From: JAHBNG01 sp039028975
Lineage (GTDB): Bacteria > Chloroflexota > Anaerolineae > Caldilineales > Caldilineaceae
Assembly (NCBI GenBank): GCA_039028975.1
Contig: JBCCHB010000029.1
Span: forward strand, 1 to 64,000
Direction: 5' to 3'
Length of the DNA: 64,000 bases
Both the position numbers and the translations under genes were made by a program. Within the stretch, counting starts at the first letter, position 1. Each line of letters begins with the position of its first letter. Positions 28,358-36,192 of the stretch are shown here, in pieces. The notes below the pieces were generated by a model that saw nothing but the letters and a program-made list of their open reading frames with translations, was not told the origin of the DNA and made no database searches.

Positions 28358-29782
28358 CTATGCTCCATCACTAAACTGGGGACGTTTTGTGCCGACTTGA
28401 GTTGCTTGTTCAAACGCATAAGCCAATTGTAACACACCCAAATCATCCTGGTGACGCCCCACAATTTGCAGCCCCACAGGCAAACCTTCAGGTGTAAAAC
28501 CACAAGGAACCGAAATGGCAGGTAGACCGGTTGCCGAGATGTAATAGCAGGACTTCATCCAATCTAGATAGGTCTCCATCTCAACGCCGTTGATTTCGGT
28601 GATATATTCTTGTGTAATGTCAAAGGGCGGCACTTGGCTTACAGGAAGCAGCAGAAACTCATACGTTTCTAGAAATTCCCTTAATCTGTGATAGAGTGCA
28701 GTCCGGTTGACTTCTGCCTGACCGATTTGAGGGCCTGTCAATTTCTGGCCTGATTCGGTATTCCAAATTACGCTCTCCTTCATCTTACCGCGATGCTCTT
28801 CTAGAAGTGCTCCAAAGTCAATTTCAAAATTCCAAGCTCGTAAAACCTTAAATACCTCATCAGCATCACGGAAATCTGGCTCGGCCTCGTCAACAAGGCA
28901 ACCCAAATCCTTAAAAACGTACCGCTGAGATTCGAGCACCCTGGTAACACTTGGATCGACTGGGAAGCTCCCCAGATCCTGGCTCCAGGCAATCCGTGTG
29001 CCCTTAAAATCACGCTCTAATGAATTGGCGAATAGTTCTCCCGATTCAGGATTTGCGATTGGCACCCTTGGATCAGGGCCTGCTAATGCACTCAACATCA
29101 AGCCTACGTCGGCCACCGTACGGGCCATGGGGCCATGAATCGACAATGAATACCATCCGGCTTGACTTGGCCAAACAGGCACTCGCCCTGGCGATGTACG
29201 AAAACCTACCACATTACAGAAGTTGGCAGGGTTACGAAGCGACCCACCGAGATCGCTGCCATCAGCAATAGGTACCATGCCTGATGCCAGAGCGACCGCA
29301 GCCCCCCCACTACTGCCTCCACAAGTCTTACTCAAGTCATAAGGATTGGATGTTGCGCCAAAGAGTGGATTAAAGGTCTGAGAACCTGCCCCAAATTCTG
29401 GCACATTGGTCTTTCCCACCGTAATTGCCCCGGCTTGCTTTAATCTCTCTACGATCAATGCATCATGTTCTGGTACATGGTCCTTATAAATGGGCGATCC
29501 ATAGGTTGTACGGATTCCTTTGGTGTCGGCGAGGTCCTTGTGAGCCACAGGCAACCCGAAGAGGGCACCTTTTGCATCTCCATTGGATAAGGCACGGTCG
29601 GCAGCAATCGCCTGCTCAAGTGCTTGTTCGGCAACTAATGTGATAATGGCATTAACCTTAGGATTAATCTGTTCAATTTGGTCTAAGTGGGCCTCCATGA
29701 CTTCTCGTACAGAGAGTTCTTTCTGTCGGATTTGTTTCGCCATCTCGACAGCGCTTAGATAGCAGAGGTCATTTTGCTTCAT
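28358..29782 (-). CDS. amidase-signature family amidase
   Basis: This 474-residue protein hydrolyses amide bonds with a Ser-cisSer-Lys triad. The predicted residues are K82 in P-V-A-H-K-D, S157 in the C-G-G-S-S-G-G loop and S181 in G-S-D-L-G-G-S-L-R. The length fits the family, and no signal peptide is present, so it is probably cytosolic. It lacks GatB/GatC neighbours, so a role as GatA is unlikely; it is more likely a catabolic amidase of unknown substrate. It starts at an ATG and is transcribed away from the protease genes. Confidence 0.9.
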   Translation of the reverse strand: MKQNDLCYLSAVEMAKQIRQKELSVREVMEAHLDQIEQINPKVNAIITLVAEQALEQAIAADRALSNGDAKGALFGLPVAHKDLADTKGIRTTYGSPIYKDHVPEHDALIVERLKQAGAITVGKTNVPEFGAGSQTFNPLFGATSNPYDLSKTCGGSSGGAAVALASGMVPIADGSDLGGSLRNPANFCNVVGFRTSPGRVPVWPSQAGWYSLSIHGPMARTVADVGLMLSALAGPDPRVPIANPESGELFANSLERDFKGTRIAWSQDLGSFPVDPSVTRVLESQRYVFKDLGCLVDEAEPDFRDADEVFKVLRAWNFEIDFGALLEEHRGKMKESVIWNTESGQKLTGPQIGQAEVNRTALYHRLREFLETYEFLLLPVSQVPPFDITQEYITEINGVEMETYLDWMKSCYYISATGLPAISVPCGFTPEGLPVGLQIVGRHQDDLGVLQLAYAFEQATQVGTKRPQFSDGA

Positions 29783-30015
29783 TGGGGTTCATCTTTCTTT
29801 GTGGAGAATGGCGAACATCAGGCTTCGTATTCTCAGAGCACATTGTCATGAGATATTGCCATGGGGTATTGTCATGGGATAGAGCAGGAATTTATTAAAC
29901 ACCAGTATAGTACAGGCAGATTAGCAGGTCAAAGCATTCATTGTTTCTAGGATTACCTGATTTCAATACCCTGTCAAATGACAGTGACCTAACAGCCTAT
30001 TGACAGACTAAACCG

Positions 30016-30044
30016 TTCCAATTGGGACAAATCTTTTCTATAAT
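30016..30044 (+). promoter_or_regulatory. candidate promoter of the S8 protease pair
   Basis: A perfect TATAAT lies at 30039-30044. The -35 position 17 bases before it reads TTCCAA, which is weak; a good TTGACA is present at 30000-30005 but too far. The small palindrome at 29971-29984 could be an operator. Confidence 0.4.
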
Positions 30045-30075
30045 GACCTTACAGTTTTGCTTACTATAGCTTTTA

Positions 30076-30148
30076 AGAAAAAGATTTTCCGGATTTTTAC
30101 CTCGTTGACCCGACTGGTCTCTTGGCGAAAAATGGAAAATCTTTTTCT
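30076..30148. repeat. inverted repeat in the S8 protease leader
   Basis: AGAAAAAGATTTTCC is matched exactly by its reverse complement 43 bases later, and pairing continues over six more bases after a 2-base bulge. It lies between the candidate promoter and the protease start, so it would fold in the 5' leader. It does not match the R1-R3 families. Confidence 0.75.
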
Positions 30149-30274
30149 GGATGTCTATATCCTTTGAATCTATGTCTAGGATTATCCGATCTGGCTTAAA
30201 CGAATCGTACGCACCCGCTCGTTCAAACGTTTCGATTATTACTAAGCCGAAAGTATATTGGAGTTTAAAGTCGT

Positions 30275-33088
30275 ATGTTATGTAAGTATGGAATAGAAAA
30301 GAAGAGGTTAATTGGACTAATGGGTAAGGCATTCATCTACAGCATGCTCGCATCGATACTTGTCTTGTCATTAGCCCTGCCACCATTGCCGCTATTGGCG
30401 AATACCTCTTACAGCATTGGATCTCATGACGCTCTTCATCCAATGTTGGCGCAAATAGCAATCGAGCAGCCGAATAGAATTATTCCGATAATTATTCAAA
30501 AGGTAAACCAAACAAACCACTTAGGTGGCCCCAGCACCAGCGTGCGAGAAACAACGTCAAACTCTATAACGGAGCAAGTAAGGAAAGTCGGCGGCACAGT
30601 GCTGCGGGATTTGAGCATAATCAACGCAGTTACGGCCAAAGTACCTGCCCATGGAGCGTTGGCATTGTCACAACTTCCAAGCGTACGTTGGATATCTCCC
30701 GATGCCCAGGTTTTTAAGCAGAATACCTCTCACACCCAGCAGCTACAAATTAGCGACGATTTCCAAATGCTTACTTATGACGGCAGCAGCGGTACTACAG
30801 AATGGGCCTCATCATGGAGTGAATTAGGCGAATCTGACGGTCCAGACGTGGGCGACGCTGTTGTGACACGCTTCTTGGCAGGCAGCACACAAGGCATCCG
30901 ATTACAGAATAGAAGTATAGGGATTATGCGTTCAGTAGATCTTTCGTCTAGCATGAACGCACAGCTCACCATTAGCTACCGGCGGAAAAACTTTGAGGCA
31001 GCTTCAGACTATATCGCGATTGAAGCTTCTAGCGACAACGGCCAGCAGTGGGTAGAGTTGGGCCGCTTGGCGGGTCCGGTCAACGATCCTGAAGTTGTTG
31101 ATGCCCATTTTGACCTTACACCCTATGGCACCGATCTAGCTATCCTTCGATTCGTTACATCAAATACATTAAACCAGCGTGCCAAATTTTACCTTGATTC
31201 TGTCAATGTCCACTATGCTGCACCCGTAACTGCGCCAGCCCAACGTTCTTTCCAGATGTATCTGCCATTAACCTCTTATGAAAATGGTAGCCCAGAGAGC
31301 GATGAAACAGTTATGGTGCAGGCCGCGACTTTGAAGAACTATGTCAGTGATGACTTTGCGTCCATCTCTCTAGCAGGTAATGGTGGTAGTTATGACTGGG
31401 CTGGAGAATGGCAAGAGTTAGGTGAATCGAATGGTGCAACCCGGGGTCAAGTCAAGGTTGTTTCTAGCAATAAGTGCCAAGCCGGTAATTGCCTCCGCAT
31501 TGGCGCCAATTCAAGTGGTGTCAACCTAACAAACCGAGGAGTGATACGTGAGGTCAACTTAAGTGGCTCCACATCTGCCACACTCTCATTTGACTATCGA
31601 CGACATGCCTTTTCTGGTCTAGTATCTGTTGCGCTGTCAGTATCCAACAACGGAGGCACCAGTTGGAACACATTGGCTACCTATGCGTTAAATTCCAGGG
31701 ATAAGGTGCAGACAGCCCAGAGCTTTGATATTTCTGCCTACATTGCAGAAAGTACCCATATCCGCTTTATGGCCTCAGGCACGTTAAGCTCAAATGTTGG
31801 CACATTTCTGTATCTTGATAACATACAAATCGATTTCAATCAACTGGCGAACGATAGCGTAACGAATACAAAGACAACTAGCGCCGATAGCGACCTTCAG
31901 GTTATATCCGGTTGCACCTCCTGCATCGATGTTTCTAGAAATGTCAATTCATATGTTGAGGCAATTGGGGCCACAGATTTGTGGAACGAACCATCTAAGA
32001 TTCAGGGGCAAGATGTCGCAGTAGCCATTGTGGATAGTGGGATTGCTGAACATTCTGACCTTCTGAATCCTGATGGTTCATCACGAGTGATTGCTCGGGT
32101 CGACTTCGTCGGTGGTCAAAAAATCGCTGATGATTTCTATGGCCATGGAACCCACGTGGCGGGGATTGTCGGTGGGAATGGAAGCCAGTCCGATGGAGCA
32201 CACATTGGGGTTGCGCCCAAAGTAAATTTGGTGGATGTCAAAGTGACCGACGACTGTGGCGCTGGTAAAACCTCGGATGTAATTGCTGGCATACAATGGA
32301 TCCTTGAACACAAAGATGTCTATAAGATTCGTGTTGCCAATCTATCACTGAATAGCAGCCTAGCCGAACCCTACCATTTGAGTCCTCTCAACGCAGCACT
32401 CGAAATACTCTGGTTCAATGGCATCGTTGTGGTTGTCTCTGCTGGAAATAATGGCAATGATGGCATCCTATATCCCCCAGCGAATGATCCTTTTGTCATC
32501 ACAACAGGTGCAGTCGATACCAACGGAACCACCTCTACTTCAGACGACTTCTTGGCTCCGTTTTCTGCCTCTGGTAAAACTCAGGATGGCTTTACCAAAC
32601 CAGATCTGATTGCTCCTGGTGCGGACATTATTAGCACATTGGCCGGCGATGACAGCAATTTGGCTCTAAACCATCCAGCTCATGCCGTATCGGGTGCATA
32701 TGGGAATCACTATTTTCGTATGTCAGGCACTTCTATGGCTTCTGGTGTTGCAGCAGGTGCTGTTGCATTGCTTTTGCAAAGTGAGCCAAGCCTAACCCCT
32801 GATCAAGTTAAATTTCGTATTACGGAGACGGCGAACTCATTCCTCGATTCCAAATATTTAAACATCTACCAAGCCGTTCATAAGTCAACAACCGAAAGCG
32901 CTAATTTAGGACTTAGGATCAACCAACTGCTTTGGAGTGGCTCAGATCCAGTTACGTGGGGCAGTGTCAATTGGAATAGCGTAAACTGGAACTCGGTCAA
33001 CTGGAATAGCGTCAATTGGAGTTCAGTCAACTGGAGTTCGGTTAACTGGAGTTCAACTAGCTGGGATGATGGTCCACAGTGTCAATAA
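30275..33088 (+). CDS. secreted S8 (subtilisin-like) serine protease with W-x-S-V-N repeat tail, paralogue 1
   Basis: The protein has 937 residues. A signal peptide ends near LPLLA (residue about 43); an ATG 15 codons in (30320) is an equally good start. An I9-like propeptide follows (about 60-150). Two beta-sandwich, MAM/jelly-roll-like modules (about 165-325 and 360-530) come before the catalytic domain. The triad is D587 (AIVDSG), H624 (YGHGTHVAG) and S820 (SGTSMAS), with the oxyanion Asn in SAGNNG. The tail has eight pentapeptides of the type W-N-S-V-N (32957-33067). Beta-sandwich modules between propeptide and protease domain are unusual. The next gene, 44 bases on, is its paralogue. It probably acts at the cell surface or is released. 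Confidence 0.92.
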   Translation: MLCKYGIEKKRLIGLMGKAFIYSMLASILVLSLALPPLPLLANTSYSIGSHDALHPMLAQIAIEQPNRIIPIIIQKVNQTNHLGGPSTSVRETTSNSITEQVRKVGGTVLRDLSIINAVTAKVPAHGALALSQLPSVRWISPDAQVFKQNTSHTQQLQISDDFQMLTYDGSSGTTEWASSWSELGESDGPDVGDAVVTRFLAGSTQGIRLQNRSIGIMRSVDLSSSMNAQLTISYRRKNFEAASDYIAIEASSDNGQQWVELGRLAGPVNDPEVVDAHFDLTPYGTDLAILRFVTSNTLNQRAKFYLDSVNVHYAAPVTAPAQRSFQMYLPLTSYENGSPESDETVMVQAATLKNYVSDDFASISLAGNGGSYDWAGEWQELGESNGATRGQVKVVSSNKCQAGNCLRIGANSSGVNLTNRGVIREVNLSGSTSATLSFDYRRHAFSGLVSVALSVSNNGGTSWNTLATYALNSRDKVQTAQSFDISAYIAESTHIRFMASGTLSSNVGTFLYLDNIQIDFNQLANDSVTNTKTTSADSDLQVISGCTSCIDVSRNVNSYVEAIGATDLWNEPSKIQGQDVAVAIVDSGIAEHSDLLNPDGSSRVIARVDFVGGQKIADDFYGHGTHVAGIVGGNGSQSDGAHIGVAPKVNLVDVKVTDDCGAGKTSDVIAGIQWILEHKDVYKIRVANLSLNSSLAEPYHLSPLNAALEILWFNGIVVVVSAGNNGNDGILYPPANDPFVITTGAVDTNGTTSTSDDFLAPFSASGKTQDGFTKPDLIAPGADIISTLAGDDSNLALNHPAHAVSGAYGNHYFRMSGTSMASGVAAGAVALLLQSEPSLTPDQVKFRITETANSFLDSKYLNIYQAVHKSTTESANLGLRINQLLWSGSDPVTWGSVNWNSVNWNSVNWNSVNWSSVNWSSVNWSSTSWDDGPQCQ
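32957..33067 (+). repeat. 15-base coding repeat array, W-x-S-V-N pentapeptides (protease 1)
   Basis: About seven to eight successive units encode W-[GNS]-S-V-N, ending in W-S-S-T-S-W-D-D. Codons differ between units (AAC/AAT, TCG/TCA/AGC), so the peptide pattern, not just the DNA, appears conserved. Confidence 0.88.
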
Positions 33089-33132
33089 ACTAGGCAGCCA
33101 AAGAGTCAACATTTTAAAAATAGAGGAGCATC

Positions 33133-35820
33133 ATGGCCCATTTATCCACCAAGAGAAGATTTTTGTTTGTTCGGCTAATCACTCTCTTGTTCACCGCCCT
33201 ATTGGTGAAAGCATCTATCCCTACTCATTCGATAGTTGCCCAAGAGGTACGAGCACAGCCCATTCTGCGGCAGATGGCGCGTACACAGCCAGATAAGCTC
33301 ACTTACGTTATCGTCCAAAAGATAACTCAAAGTGATCACCTTGAAAAACTAGTTGCTAAATTGGGTGGAACGGTAACAAGCCATCTGCATATCATCAATG
33401 CTTTTGCAGCTAAGCTACCAGCTCGGGCTATCCCTACCCTAGCCAAAGAATCAGAGGTACGCTGGGTAAGCTTGGATGCACAAGTTGCCAAAGCGGAAAG
33501 AGATATCGTTCTCGAGTCTGTTACGTTGCGATCAGAGTTTGATACATCCTCTTATCAAGCTTCGTTCTCCACTGATACCTGGCCAAGCCCATGGGTAGAA
33601 CTTGGCGAAACGAACGGCCCTGAAGTTGGGGATGTACGCATTGCCAGCTTTCAAGGTGGGATGCGACATGGCGTGCGTATACAAGGTGCAAACAGAGGAA
33701 TCCAGAGTACTCTTAGCCTTCCCAATGCGCATCAAGCATCTATGACCATCACTTACAAGCAGAAAGAATTCGGATCAGAGGATAGCGTCTTGGTAAACCT
33801 CTCCACTGATGGAGGCAACAGTTGGACCGAACTTGCTCGACTTAGTGGCTCATCAGGCGGAGAGATCATCTCGGCTATATATGATATTTCTGCCTTTACA
33901 TCTGACCAAATGGTCATCCGTTTCAGCACGTTATTTAAATCTGAGAGCCAAGCTCGCTTTTACTTGGACTCAATTCAACTAGATCCAATAGTTGCCAACG
34001 ATGATCACAACATCAGCCATCTATATCTTCCCTTAATCTCACCCAGTTTGAGTACCTCAACGTATAGCAGCGAAACAGCGAATGCGGCGGGCACTCGTCA
34101 ATTTCAACTTGTGCCAAGTGAAATAGGTGAGACCATTCAGCAGAATGTTCACCAGATAGAAGAGAGCAGTCAAATCATTGGCGACCTAAACGAAGAATAC
34201 ATAGCTCGAGATGAATTTACGAACAGCTCCTTCAGCAACAATGATGGAAACGTAAATTGGCTTAACAATTGGGTTGAGGTCAACGATGGTAGAATCGGCC
34301 CCGCGGAAGGTAAAGTCCGCATCGACGATGGTGAAATGCGCTTAAGCCGCTTTCTGAGTTGGAAAGCACCACCAAGTGCTGCACGCGATGTCGATCTCTC
34401 GGGCAACATTGAGTCAGCAACATTACGCTTTGACTTTCGTACAACGAGAGGGGTGGATACAACCGACAAAGTAGCTATCGAGATCTCTTCCAATGGTGGT
34501 GCAACCTATATAGAATTGGCATCCATTGCAGGTCTGACCGGCGCTCACAGTGGCACCATGGCGCTAGATATCGCGAACCATGCATCAGCGCATACGACCA
34601 TTCGGTTTAGGATTTCCGATAATTATCATGGTTTAAATGAACTGTTTTACATCGACAATGTTGCAGTAAGTTACTTTATCGATGATTGCCATAGCTGTAT
34701 CGATACAAGTACCCTAGCAGGTTCTTATGTGAAATCTGTCGGGGCAGATCGCTTATGGAACGAAGAGATCTCCATCCAAGGCAATGGCGTTGGTGTTGCC
34801 ATCGTTGATACTGGTATTGCCATACACGACGATCTGATGAATGAGTTGGGACTCTCTCGGGTCATCTCACAAGTCCAGTATAGTAGCGTGTCAGGTAATA
34901 TAGACGATTTCTATGGACATGGCAGCCATGTCGCCGGCGTGATTGGCGGGAATGGTGCAATGTCTGGCGGAGGGCATATTGGGATTGCCCCCAAAGCCAA
35001 TTTAATCGATGTAAAGGTCATTGACGATCAAGGGGTGGGGTCAATAGCAGACGTTATTGCTGGGCTACAGTGGGTACTTGAACACAAAGATAAATTCAAC
35101 ATTCGAATCGCCAATCTTTCGCTTAGTAGCAAAGTAGCAGAATCCTACTTGACAAACCCACTCAATGCAGCCGTCGAAACCCTGTGGTTTAATGGGATTG
35201 TTGTCGTTGTTTCGGCGGGTAACACGGGAACGGGATCTATCTACCCACCAGCCAATGATCCATTCGTCATCACAGTTGGGGCAACTGACGATCGCGGAAC
35301 ACCAGATGTAACGGATGATCAACTAGCACCATACTCTGCACATGGCGTTACCGAAAGTGGCTTTCAGAAGCCCGAAATTGTTGCACCCGGCACAAATCTG
35401 ATTAGCCTACTAGCAAGCGATGATAGCAATCTGGCCTTTGCAAATCCTTCTCATAAAATAAGTGGTGTTGACGGCAATCACTACTTCCGCATGACGGGAA
35501 CTTCCATGGCGGCAGCCGTTGTTACAGGTGCCATTGCTCTCCTTTTAGAGGACGAGCCTCATCTTACGCCTGATCAGGTAAAGCATCGGCTTTTGTCAAC
35601 GGCTACCCCGCTAGTTGGTGCGCCACCTGGCTCAGTTGGTACAGGAAGTTTAGATATTTACGCCGCAGTACACGGCTCGACAACAGCTAGTGCCAATATT
35701 GGCATTGCCACTAGCCAGCTATTGGTAACAGATAGTCAATCAGACAATTGGAACTCAATCAATTGGGATTCTGTCAATTGGGATTCTGTCAATTGGGATT
35801 CTGTTATCTGGGACGAGTGA
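33133..35820 (+). CDS. secreted S8 serine protease with W-D-S-V-N repeat tail, paralogue 2
   Basis: This 895-residue protein starts at an ATG with a strong GAGGAG site. It has the same order as its upstream neighbour: signal peptide (about 1-37), I9-like propeptide (about 45-120), two beta-sandwich modules (about 140-290 and 355-520), S8 domain, and a short pentapeptide tail. The triad is D559 (AIVDTG), H596 (YGHGSHVAG) and S791 (TGTSMAA). A C-x-x-C motif (C-H-S-C-I-D) precedes the S8 domain, as in paralogue 1 (C-T-S-C-I-D). The two genes are a tandem duplication that has diverged substantially and are probably one operon. Confidence 0.92.
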   Translation: MAHLSTKRRFLFVRLITLLFTALLVKASIPTHSIVAQEVRAQPILRQMARTQPDKLTYVIVQKITQSDHLEKLVAKLGGTVTSHLHIINAFAAKLPARAIPTLAKESEVRWVSLDAQVAKAERDIVLESVTLRSEFDTSSYQASFSTDTWPSPWVELGETNGPEVGDVRIASFQGGMRHGVRIQGANRGIQSTLSLPNAHQASMTITYKQKEFGSEDSVLVNLSTDGGNSWTELARLSGSSGGEIISAIYDISAFTSDQMVIRFSTLFKSESQARFYLDSIQLDPIVANDDHNISHLYLPLISPSLSTSTYSSETANAAGTRQFQLVPSEIGETIQQNVHQIEESSQIIGDLNEEYIARDEFTNSSFSNNDGNVNWLNNWVEVNDGRIGPAEGKVRIDDGEMRLSRFLSWKAPPSAARDVDLSGNIESATLRFDFRTTRGVDTTDKVAIEISSNGGATYIELASIAGLTGAHSGTMALDIANHASAHTTIRFRISDNYHGLNELFYIDNVAVSYFIDDCHSCIDTSTLAGSYVKSVGADRLWNEEISIQGNGVGVAIVDTGIAIHDDLMNELGLSRVISQVQYSSVSGNIDDFYGHGSHVAGVIGGNGAMSGGGHIGIAPKANLIDVKVIDDQGVGSIADVIAGLQWVLEHKDKFNIRIANLSLSSKVAESYLTNPLNAAVETLWFNGIVVVVSAGNTGTGSIYPPANDPFVITVGATDDRGTPDVTDDQLAPYSAHGVTESGFQKPEIVAPGTNLISLLASDDSNLAFANPSHKISGVDGNHYFRMTGTSMAAAVVTGAIALLLEDEPHLTPDQVKHRLLSTATPLVGAPPGSVGTGSLDIYAAVHGSTTASANIGIATSQLLVTDSQSDNWNSINWDSVNWDSVNWDSVIWDE
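35746..35814 (+). repeat. 15-base coding repeat array, W-D-S-V-N pentapeptides (protease 2)
   Basis: Four to five units encode W-[ND]-S-[IV]-N and end W-D-E. Three units are almost identical at DNA level (AATTGGGATTCTGTC), unlike the more varied array in paralogue 1, so this array may have expanded recently. Confidence 0.88.
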
Positions 35821-36192
35821 CCCAATGTGATTGGCACCATCACAGGTATATCATCATCAACGGCTAATCGATACTCAGTAGATCTCAATCTATCATTTCG
35901 AAGTACCTGGGGTACTACGGCGAGAAATCTCTAATCGGCTGACAGAAGACTTCTCATCTAGCTGAAATGACACATATGTCAGTCATTGTACTTGATTACA
36001 GATACAACGCGCATCCACTGCTGATACTATGTAGTCACGATATTTGGAGGAACCCAAAGTTGCCGATTACGCCAAAATTACTAAACAGGATGACAGCAAG
36101 TTAACAAGATAGTGTAGACGTAAGCTGGAGTATACTATGATCATCGTCGAGTTCCAGCGAGACTACCAAAGAGTAGAAAATAAGGTCGTCAT
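35821..36192. other. 372-base spacer before the second GGDEF/HD-GYP gene
   Basis: The spacer holds an R3 inverted-repeat element (35893-35971). Nearer the gene a TATACT (36131-36136) could be a -10 box, but no well-spaced -35 is seen. No open frame here looks like a gene. Confidence 0.6.
35893..35971. repeat. R3 inverted-repeat element, copy 2
   Basis: It starts TCATTTCGA, contains CGAGAAATCT and ends GCTGAAATGA with an imperfect inner arm (AGACTTCTC). The left flank shares TCAGTAGATC with the flank of copy 1, and the right flank shares GTACTTGAT, so the repeat unit is probably longer than the palindrome. It lies 72 bases after the second protease. Confidence 0.75.

Larger units (their letters stand above)
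29783..30274. other. 492-base divergent intergenic region before the S8 proteases
   Basis: The region separates the amidase from the first S8 protease. It has a small palindrome CTGTCA-AA-TGACAG (29971-29984), a TATAAT box at 30039-30044, and a long inverted repeat at 30076-30148. A 111-codon minus-strand frame overlaps the protease start and is probably not a gene. The layout suggests a regulated promoter with a structured leader of about 220 bases. Confidence 0.6.

Noticed and set aside
28358..29782. GatA subunit of glutamyl-tRNA amidotransferase
   Set aside because: No gatB or gatC is adjacent, and the sequence fits general amidase-signature enzymes as well; a GatA call is not supported.
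29997..30332. 111-codon minus-strand frame with a receiver-like stretch F-K-P-D-R-I-I-L-D-I-D
   Set aside because: It overlaps the protease start and its leader hairpin, has no other receiver motif and lacks a good start site. The resemblance is most likely chance.
32957..33067. Possible CRISPR-like or minisatellite array in the protease tail
   Set aside because: The units are 15 bases, have no spacers and are in frame coding for pentapeptides, so this is a coding repeat.
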